A DNA stretch of 64,000 nucleotides from Streptomyces bungoensis (GTDB taxonomy: Bacteria; Actinomycetota; Actinomycetes; Streptomycetales; Streptomycetaceae), in assembly GCF_001514215.1 (NCBI RefSeq), contig NZ_KQ948858.1, forward strand, positions 217,310 to 281,309, written 5' to 3'. Made by a program: the position numbers and the translations under genes. The notes beneath the pieces were generated by a model, which saw only the letters and a list, made by a program, of their open reading frames with translations, was not told the origin of the DNA and did not search any database. Below, piece by piece: positions 58,128-64,000 of the stretch (position 1 is the stretch's first letter; every line of letters begins with the position of its first letter).

Positions 58128-58664
58128 TCAGGCGGAGATGCCGTCGATCCGGGCCAGGGCGTCGTCCGCGCCGTACGGCTGCAAGTAGGGCAGCCAGCGC
58201 GGGTCCCTGTGGCCGGTGCCGATGATGCGCCAGGCCAGCCCGGTGGGCGGGGCGGGTTTGTGGCGCAGCCGCCAGCCGAGTTCGACGAGGTGGCGGTCGG
58301 CCTTGACGTGGTTGCAGCGGCGGCAGGAGGCCACCACGTTGTCCCAGACGTGCTTGCCCCCGCGGCTGCGCGGGATGACGTGGTCGACGCTGGTTGCGAC
58401 GCCACCGCAGTACATGCACCGGCCGCCGTCCCGGGCGAACAGCGCGCGCCGGGTGAGAGGAACGGGCCCCCGGTAGGGAACCCGTACGAATCGCTTGAGC
58501 CGGACCACGCTGGGTGCGGGGACTGTGACGGTTGCGCTGTGCAGGTAGGCGCCGGATTCCTCGAGGGAGACCGCCTTGTTCTCCAGGACGAGGATGAGCG
58601 CGCGACGGAGCGGTACGACGCCGAGCGGCTCGTACGACGCGTTGAGGACCAGGACGTGCGGCAC
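58128..58664 (-). CDS. HNH endonuclease
   Basis: A 178-residue protein. The HNH/zinc region is CMYCGG, then VDHVIPRSRGGKHVWDNVVASCRRCN, with two CXXC zinc pairs. The N-terminal part LVLNASYEPLGVVPLRRALILVLENKAV is the conserved domain of the IrrI/HNH group found in many bacteria as stand-alone proteins of unknown role. GTG 58664 has AAGGAGG upstream and fits the usual N-terminus (PHVLVLNASYEPLG); a longer frame upstream has a disordered composition and was rejected. Confidence 0.92.
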   Translation of the reverse strand: MPHVLVLNASYEPLGVVPLRRALILVLENKAVSLEESGAYLHSATVTVPAPSVVRLKRFVRVPYRGPVPLTRRALFARDGGRCMYCGGVATSVDHVIPRSRGGKHVWDNVVASCRRCNHVKADRHLVELGWRLRHKPAPPTGLAWRIIGTGHRDPRWLPYLQPYGADDALARIDGISA

Positions 58665-58979
58665 GGGTGCCTCCTTGGGCGTCGGCGGCGCGTGGCTCGC
58701 GCCGGGACGATCTGCAGTCAGTCTCCCCTCATGCCTGGTGGACGCGCCACCATGTCCCGGTAACGGGCTGGGAGTGTTTTCGACCACATCTGCAGCATCC
58801 CCCGGATCATGGCGTGTTCAAGCCCAGGTGAGACCGGTCTCCCTTGGGCGGAACGGCGCGGGGCACACACAATGCCCCGTTAGTGTGTTGGTCCTGTCCG
58901 TCCGGTGACCTTTTCGTGACCGCGAAGAACTTGACCGTCCCACCGGAGCGGACCGCGCAGCACCATGGAGGTACCTGCC
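58665..58979. other. Divergent intergenic region between HNH and MscS genes
   Basis: About 315 bp without a supported gene. It contains short palindromes such as TGGTGG-ACG-CGCCACCA-like and GAGACCGGTCTC, and a hairpin CGGGGCA-N7-TGCCCCG, but no clear promoter pair. Confidence 0.4.
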
Positions 58980-60095
58980 GTGTCCTTGCCCGTCGTCCTG
59001 CTGGCCGCCGGTGCGTCTCCGTCGCCGTCCCCCACCCCGTCGCCGTCGGGTTCGACGGAACCGGCCGTCCGCTCGCTGCAGGACGCCCAGGAGAGCGCGA
59101 CGAACGCGGCGAGCTGGGTGGAGCAGAACTGGTCGACCTGGCTCGCGATGGCTCTGCAGATCGTGCTGGTCGTGGTCGTGGCGGTGGCGCTCAGAGCGGT
59201 GGTGCGGCGGGCGATCACCCAGCTGATCGACCGGATGACCCGGACCGGGCAGTCGGCGGACGGCAGCACGCTGGGCGGGCTGCTGGTCAACGCGGAGCGG
59301 CGCCGGCAGCGGGCGGCGGCGATCGGCTCGGTGCTGCGCTCGGTGGCGAGCTTCCTGATCCTCGGCACGGCCGCGCTGATGGTGCTGTCCACCTTCCGGA
59401 TCAACCTGGCGCCGCTGCTGGCGTCGGCCGGTGTGGCCGGTGTGGCGATCGGTTTCGGCGCGCGGAACCTGGTGACGGACTTCCTCTCCGGCGTGTTCAT
59501 GATCCTGGAGGACCAGTACGGCGTCGGCGACACCATCGACGCGGGCGTGGCCTCCGGCGAGGTGATCGAGGTCGGGCTGCGGGTGACCAAGCTGCGCGGC
59601 GCGGGCGGCGAGATCTGGTACATCCGCAACGGCGAGGTCAAGCGGATCGGGAACCTCTCGCAGGGCTGGGCGACGGCGGGCGTGGACGTCACGGTCAGGG
59701 CGAGCGAGGACCTGGACCGGGTGAAGTCCATCCTCGACGAGGTCGCCGAGAAGATGAGCAAGGAAGAGCCCTGGAACGAGCTGCTGTGGGGCCAGGTGGA
59801 GGTGCTGGGCCTGGACAGCGTGCTCATCGACTCCATGGTCGTCCGGGTGTCGGCGCGGACCATGCCGGGCAAGTCGGTCACGGTCGAGCGCGAGCTGCGC
59901 TGGCGCATCAAGCGGGCGTTCGACGCGGCGAGCATCCGCATCGTGGGCGGCGCGACGGCCGTGGAGGACCTGGAGGAGGCCCCGGACCCGACGGCGGCGG
60001 TGGCCGCTCCGTCGGCGTACGCCAACGCGGACTCCCCGCAGGTGGCGGCCACGACGCCGATCGCATCACCGCGGTCGGGACCCGCCGGGAAGTAG
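58980..60095 (+). CDS. Mechanosensitive channel of the MscS family
   Basis: A 371-residue membrane channel that opens under osmotic stress. After a short hydrophobic start and a Ser/Pro linker come three helices: MALQIVLVVVVAVALRAVV, SFLILGTAALMVLSTF and the pore helix ASAGVAGVAIGFGARNLVTDFLSGVFMILE, whose GVAIGFGARN matches the MscS TM3. The beta domain then contains VGDTIDAGVASGEVIEVGLRVTKLR and the vestibule sequence to about 330, with a disordered Ala/Thr/Pro tail. GTG 58980 has GGAGG 8 nt upstream; ATG 58965 overlaps that site. It ends at a hairpin. Confidence 0.92.
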   Translation: MSLPVVLLAAGASPSPSPTPSPSGSTEPAVRSLQDAQESATNAASWVEQNWSTWLAMALQIVLVVVVAVALRAVVRRAITQLIDRMTRTGQSADGSTLGGLLVNAERRRQRAAAIGSVLRSVASFLILGTAALMVLSTFRINLAPLLASAGVAGVAIGFGARNLVTDFLSGVFMILEDQYGVGDTIDAGVASGEVIEVGLRVTKLRGAGGEIWYIRNGEVKRIGNLSQGWATAGVDVTVRASEDLDRVKSILDEVAEKMSKEEPWNELLWGQVEVLGLDSVLIDSMVVRVSARTMPGKSVTVERELRWRIKRAFDAASIRIVGGATAVEDLEEAPDPTAAVAAPSAYANADSPQVAATTPIASPRSGPAGK

Positions 60096-60109
60096 CGCCC
60101 GCGCCCCTG

Positions 60110-60145
60110 CGCCCCCGAGGTGACGACTCCGTCGCCCCGGGGGCG
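60110..60145 (+). terminator. Terminator after mscS
   Basis: CGCCCCCG (60110-60117) pairs with CGGGGGCG (60138-60145), with an inner partly paired segment, followed by TTGTC. Confidence 0.65.
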
Positions 60146-60152
60146 TTGTCTA

Positions 60153-60209
60153 TTGACGCCCCCTTCGTCCTGGGCTTACCTTCCTCCCACCCGAACAGGA
60201 AACTTTCCT
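60153..60209 (+). promoter_or_regulatory. csn operon promoter and CsnR operator
   Basis: TTGACG (60153-60158), an 18-bp spacer and TACCTT (60177-60182) form a promoter. The perfect palindrome AGGAAACTTTCCT (60197-60209) lies where a repressor would block it. This is the sequence form of the operator known for the ROK repressor CsnR of chitosanase and chito-oligosaccharide genes. Confidence 0.75.
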
Positions 60210-60273
60210 AACAGTGTCGGGCGGATGGACATGATCCCCGCGTCGCTGAAAAGCTGGGGAGCTGGAGAGGCAG

Positions 60274-61500
60274 GTGGCGAGCACGATGGCAGGAACCGCC
60301 GGTACGCCGGGCACCCCGCGCGTCCTGCGCGCCATGAACGACCGGGCCGCCCTGGACCTCCTGCTGGAGCACGGCCCCCTCTCCCGCACCCGGATCGGCA
60401 AGCTCACCGGCCTGTCCAAGCCGACCGCCTCCCAGCTGCTGGCCCGCCTGGAGGCCGCCGGGCTGGTCAGGGCCACCGGCACCAGCGAGGGCCGGCCGGG
60501 GCCCAGCGCCCAGCTGTACGCGGTGGACCCGGGCGCCGCGTACGCCGCGGGCCTCGACGTCACCCCGCACCGCATCCGCGCCGCCGTCGCCGACGTCACC
60601 GGGCGGACGGTCGGCGAGTACGAGCTGCCCACCCCCGGCCGGCGGCCGGCCCAGCCCGTCGTCCGGCAGGTCACCGACGCCCTCGACGGCGCCGTGAAGG
60701 CGGCCGGGCTGGCCCGGGACGACGTCCACCGGCTGGTCATCGGCACCCCCGGCGCCTTCGACCCCAACACCGGCCGCCTGCGCTACGCCTCCCACCTGCC
60801 CGGCTGGCACTCCCCCACGCTGCTCGACGAGCTGGCCGCCGCCCTGCCGATGCCGGTGGAGTACGAGAACGACGTCAACCTCGCCGCCGTCGCCGAGCAG
60901 CGGCTCGGCGCCGCCCGCGGCCACACGGACTTCGTGCTGCTGTGGAACCAGGAGGGCATGGGCGCCGCCCTGGTCCTCGGCGGGCGGCTGCACCGCGGCT
61001 GGACCGGCGGCGCCGGCGAGGTCGGCTTCCTGCCCGTGCCCGGCACCCCGCTGGTGCGCCAGGTGACCAAGGCGAACAGCGGCGGCTACCAGGAGCTGGC
61101 CGGCTCCCAGGCCGTGCCGCGGCTCGCCCGCGAACTCGGCGTCGAGGACGTGCCGGCGGGCCCGCACGCCGAGGCCGCGGCCCGGCTCCTGGCGCGCGCC
61201 GCCGACCACGCGGGCGGTGGACCGCACCGCAGGCTCCTGGAGACGTACGCGACCCGGCTGGCCACCGGTCTCGCCTCGCTGGTCTCCGTGCTCGACCCCG
61301 AACTCGTCGTCCTCAGCGGCTCCGTCCTGACGGCCGGCGGCGAGGTGCTCCGCGCCCTCGTCCAGGCCGAGCTGGAGGAGCTGGCGGCGGCCCGCCCCCG
61401 GCTCGTCGTCGGCGACGTCCGCGAACACCCCGTGCTGCGCGGCGCGCTGGAGTCCGCGCTCGCGGCCACCCGCGACGAGGTCTTCGACACCTCGCGCTAG
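60274..61500 (+). CDS. csnR: ROK-family repressor CsnR
   Basis: A 408-residue repressor of chitosan-oligosaccharide uptake genes. The winged HTH lies at about 24-65 (DLLLEHGPLSRTRIGKLTGLSKPTASQLLARLEAAGLV), followed by a ROK domain starting YAAGLDVTPHRIRAAV. The zinc motif CXCGXXGC and ExGH of sugar kinases are absent (GEVGFLPV instead). GTG 60274 has GGAGAGG upstream; ATG 60286 is a second choice. It is autoregulated, judging by the operator at 60197-60209, and is followed by its ABC transporter genes. Identification rests on the operator and the gene order, which match the csn operon of S. coelicolor. Confidence 0.8.
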   Translation: MASTMAGTAGTPGTPRVLRAMNDRAALDLLLEHGPLSRTRIGKLTGLSKPTASQLLARLEAAGLVRATGTSEGRPGPSAQLYAVDPGAAYAAGLDVTPHRIRAAVADVTGRTVGEYELPTPGRRPAQPVVRQVTDALDGAVKAAGLARDDVHRLVIGTPGAFDPNTGRLRYASHLPGWHSPTLLDELAAALPMPVEYENDVNLAAVAEQRLGAARGHTDFVLLWNQEGMGAALVLGGRLHRGWTGGAGEVGFLPVPGTPLVRQVTKANSGGYQELAGSQAVPRLARELGVEDVPAGPHAEAAARLLARAADHAGGGPHRRLLETYATRLATGLASLVSVLDPELVVLSGSVLTAGGEVLRALVQAELEELAAARPRLVVGDVREHPVLRGALESALAATRDEVFDTSR

Positions 61501-61563
61501 CGCGCCCCACCCGCCTTCCCGCACCTTCCCACCCCGATCCCCGTCCCCCTGGGAGACCTCGCC

Positions 61564-62907
61564 ATGCCCGAAGTCATACCCTCCGCTGCCCGGAAAGCGG
61601 CTTTCGCCCTGACCGTGTCACTGGCCCTGCTCACCACCGCCTGCACCGGGCAGTCGGGCACCGGCGCCACCGACGACGCCTCCAAGGACACGACGATCAA
61701 CTTCTGGCACGCCTGGAGCGCGCCGAACGAGGTGAAGGCGGTCAGGTCGCTGGTCGCCGGCTTCGAGAAGGCGCACCCCAACATCCACGTCAACGTCGTC
61801 GGCAACATGACCGACGACAAGATCAACCAGGCGCTGCGCTCCGGCGGCGACCGGGCGCCGGACGTGATCTCCTCCTTCACCACCAACAACGTGGGCAAGT
61901 TCTGCTCCTCGGGCGCCCTGGTCGACCTCGGCCCGTTCTTCCGGAAGTCGGGCATCGACCCGGCGAAGACCTTCCCGAAGGCGATGAACGAGTACACCCG
62001 GTTCGAGGGCAACCGCTGCGCGGTGCCGCTGCTGGGCGACGCCTACGGGCTCTACTACAACAAGACGGCGTATCGGAAGGCGGGCATCACCGCGCCGCCG
62101 AAGACCTGGTCGCAGTTCGAGACCGACGCGAGGAAACTGACGATCCCCCAGGGCGACGGGTACGAGCAGCTCGGGTTCATGCCGGACTACCACGGCTGGG
62201 AGTCCACCACCGAGCACTACTTCGCGCAGTTCTCCCCGACGTACTTCGCCAAGGACGGCACGTCCGACCTCGCCAAGGACCCCGCCTTCGAGAAGGGCTT
62301 CCGGCTCCAGAAGCGGCTCGTCGACGAACTCGGCGGCTTCCGGAGGCTGGAGAGGTTCCGGGCCACGCTCGGCGACGAGTGGGGCCCCAAGCACCCCTTC
62401 CACACCGGCCAGGTGGCCATGCAGCTCGACGGCGAGTGGCGCCTGGGCATGGCCGAGGCGGCGAAACCGAAGTTCGAGATCGGCGTCGCCCCGCTGCCCG
62501 TGCCCGACGACCAGGCGGCGCAGTACGGCAAGGGCTACATCACCGGCACCATCGCCGGCATCGCCGCCACCAGCCACAAGCAGAACGCGGCCTGGGAGTT
62601 CGTCAAGTACGTCAGCACCGACACCGACGCGGTGGTCGGCTTCGCCAACGACATCCACAACGTGCCCTCCACGCTGGCCGCCCTCAAGTCGCCGAAACTG
62701 AAGTACGACCCGCGTTTCAAGACGTTCCTCGACATCGCCGCCGACCCGGACTCGACCACCACCCCCGCCTCCGTCAACGGCGGCCAGTACCTGGTGACCA
62801 TCCAGCAGTTCGGCTACGACTACGAGAGCGGCAAGGTCACCGACCTGAAAGCCGGCCTGCGGAAGACGGCCGCGCAGATCGACACCGACATCGCGCAGGC
62901 GAAGTAG
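61564..62907 (+). CDS. csnE: Sugar ABC transporter substrate-binding lipoprotein CsnE
   Basis: A 447-residue extracellular binding protein for family 1 sugar ABC importers. The signal peptide ends in the lipobox TTAC with Cys27. The body begins TTINFWHAWSAPNEVKAVRSLVAGFEK and contains GDAYGLYYNKTAYRKAGITAPPKTWSQF and QLDGEWRLG, the usual SBP1 signatures. In the csn operon it binds oligomers of glucosamine; that specificity is inferred from context. ATG 61564 follows GGGAGACCTCGCC. Cotranscribed with csnR (63-bp gap) and followed by the permeases. Confidence 0.88.
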   Translation: MPEVIPSAARKAAFALTVSLALLTTACTGQSGTGATDDASKDTTINFWHAWSAPNEVKAVRSLVAGFEKAHPNIHVNVVGNMTDDKINQALRSGGDRAPDVISSFTTNNVGKFCSSGALVDLGPFFRKSGIDPAKTFPKAMNEYTRFEGNRCAVPLLGDAYGLYYNKTAYRKAGITAPPKTWSQFETDARKLTIPQGDGYEQLGFMPDYHGWESTTEHYFAQFSPTYFAKDGTSDLAKDPAFEKGFRLQKRLVDELGGFRRLERFRATLGDEWGPKHPFHTGQVAMQLDGEWRLGMAEAAKPKFEIGVAPLPVPDDQAAQYGKGYITGTIAGIAATSHKQNAAWEFVKYVSTDTDAVVGFANDIHNVPSTLAALKSPKLKYDPRFKTFLDIAADPDSTTTPASVNGGQYLVTIQQFGYDYESGKVTDLKAGLRKTAAQIDTDIAQAK

Positions 62908-62910
62908 CCG

Positions 62911-63849
62911 ATGGTCGTCACACTGGGCTCGCGGCGCCGCAGGGCGGCGCTGCGGACGGCCGCCTTCATGTCGCCCTGGCTGATCGGCTTCGCGGTGTTC
63001 TTCGCCTACCCGCTCCTGTCCACCGTCTACTTCTCCTTCATGCACTACGACGGCTTCCGGCCGCCGTCGTGGAGCGGCGGGAAGAACTGGGTGTACGTCT
63101 TCGCGCACTACCCGCTGTTCTGGCCCGCGCTGCGCAACACGCTGTGGCTGGTGCTGGTGATGGTGACCCTCCGGGTCCTTTTCGGACTCGGCGTCGGCCT
63201 GCTCATCACGAAGATCAAGACGGGGGCGGGAGTCTTCCGCACCCTGTTCTACCTGCCGTACCTCGCCCCGCCGGTCGCCGCCACCATGTCCTTCGCGTTC
63301 CTGCTCAACCCCGGCACGGGCCCCGTCGACTCGCTCCTGGAGAAGGCGGGCCTCCCGGCGCCGGGCTGGTTCAACGACCCGGCCTGGGCCAAGCCGGCGC
63401 TGACCCTGCTGGCGCTGTGGGGCATCGGCGACCTGATGGTCATCTTCATGGCCGCGCTGCTCGACGTGCCGGCCGAGCAGTACGAGGCGGCCGAGCTGGA
63501 CGGGGCCTCGCCCTGGCAGCGGTTCCGGTACGTCACCCTGCCGAACATCTCCCCGATCGTGATGTTCGCCGTGGTCACCGGCGTGATCCAGACCATGCAG
63601 TACTACACGCAGCCGCTGATCGCCGGGAAGGTCGCCTCGGGCGTGATCCAGGGCGCGGGCACCCAGTTCGAGCCCGGCTACCCGGACAAGTCCACGCTCA
63701 CCCTCCCCCAGCTCGTCTACAACCTCGGCTTCCAGCGCTTCGACTACGGCTCGGCCTGTGTGGTGGCGCTGGTGCTGTTCGCCCTCTCGATGGCGTTCAC
63801 CGCGCTGCTGATGCGGCGCCGGGGCGGTCTCATCCAGGCAGGTGACTGA
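62911..63849 (+). CDS. csnF: Sugar ABC transporter permease CsnF
   Basis: A 312-residue MalF/UgpA-type permease with about six helices. The conserved EAA loop is YEAAELDGASPWQRFRYVTLPNISPIVMF. It starts 3 bp after the csnE stop and precedes the second permease. Together with CsnE and the MalG-type partner it should import chitosan oligosaccharides. The ATG is chosen over later GTGs because it gives a cytoplasmic basic N-terminus. Confidence 0.88.
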   Translation: MVVTLGSRRRRAALRTAAFMSPWLIGFAVFFAYPLLSTVYFSFMHYDGFRPPSWSGGKNWVYVFAHYPLFWPALRNTLWLVLVMVTLRVLFGLGVGLLITKIKTGAGVFRTLFYLPYLAPPVAATMSFAFLLNPGTGPVDSLLEKAGLPAPGWFNDPAWAKPALTLLALWGIGDLMVIFMAALLDVPAEQYEAAELDGASPWQRFRYVTLPNISPIVMFAVVTGVIQTMQYYTQPLIAGKVASGVIQGAGTQFEPGYPDKSTLTLPQLVYNLGFQRFDYGSACVVALVLFALSMAFTALLMRRRGGLIQAGD

Positions 63850-63853
63850 CACC

Positions 63854-64000
63854 ATGACGCAGGTAATGGACCGGCCGGTGCGCACGACGCCCCGGGTGCG
63901 GGGCGCCGCCGAGCGGTCGGCGCGGCGCCGGGCGCTGCTGGAGTGGGTCGCGGTGCACGCCCTCGGTGTCGCCGCCGCCCTCTTCTTCGCGCTGCCCTTC
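63854..64000 (+). CDS. csnG: Sugar ABC transporter permease CsnG, partial (N-terminus)
   Basis: Starts at ATG 63854 and runs off the right edge. The visible 49 residues have a basic N-terminus and then the first hydrophobic helix (VAVHALGVAAALFFALPF), as in MalG-type permeases that follow a MalF-type partner. It lies 4 bp after csnF. Identity rests on position and the first helix. Confidence 0.75.
   Translation, partial: MTQVMDRPVRTTPRVRGAAERSARRRALLEWVAVHALGVAAALFFALPF

Overview
The window is a G+C-rich actinobacterial chromosome segment. The gene order valS - clpX - clpP2 - clpP1 - tig is the one found in Streptomyces, and the codon bias, GTG/TTG starts, many regulators and secreted enzymes all fit a Streptomyces chromosome. 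I see no prophage, insertion sequence, rRNA operon or CRISPR array. The content is mostly syntenic core plus catabolic and regulatory cassettes.

Layout. 1-8.5 kb: a probable folC 5' end, valyl-tRNA synthetase, a Pro/Gln/Tyr-rich membrane protein, and the ClpX/ClpP2/ClpP1/trigger factor proteostasis block. 8.6-16.6 kb: tRNA-Pro and tRNA-Gly, a SHOCT protein, a DUF6325 protein, a small membrane protein, an acyltransferase, an HD-domain/SpoIIE-phosphatase pair, an Eis-like acetyltransferase, a Nei-type glycosylase and rpiB. 16.7-19 kb: an amino-acid permease and bioY. 19.2-25.7 kb: an organosulfur cassette (ROK regulator, sulfonate-type ABC transporter, flavin monooxygenase, TauD-like dioxygenase) preceded by two cysteine-containing mini-ORFs that look like leader peptides. 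25.8-46.7 kb: a mycothiol-linked DsbA-like protein, two aminopeptidase N paralogues, an AbiEi/DUF559-like protein, a glycosyltransferase, secreted hydrolases, a VOC/PNPOx/NUDIX set divergent from a CGNR regulator with two matched operators, a large S8 protease, a sigma factor with a membrane partner, and asd. 46.7-50.6 kb: two divergent regulator/target pairs (MarR/EamA and TetR/FAD monooxygenase) with conspicuous operators. 50.7-58.1 kb: a small membrane protein, malQ with a repeat-bearing upstream partner, and an ECF sigma/zinc-finger anti-sigma/ABC transporter operon. 58.1-64 kb: an HNH nuclease, an MscS channel, and the start of a chitosan-oligosaccharide (csn) operon.

The most interesting signals are regulatory. 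(i) Seven CAAC-N4-GTTG sites lie in two arrays with an exact 14-bp period between tetR and its divergent monooxygenase. (ii) Two Cys-containing leader ORFs, each placed 7 nt after a -10-like hexamer, precede the sulfonate regulator and transporter. (iii) Paired AACC-N18-GGTT operators lie 41 bp apart at the CGNR locus. (iv) A piece of the anti-sigma gene's 3' end is duplicated into the intergenic space of its own operon. Functional assignments rest on motif and family recognition by eye; no search was run.
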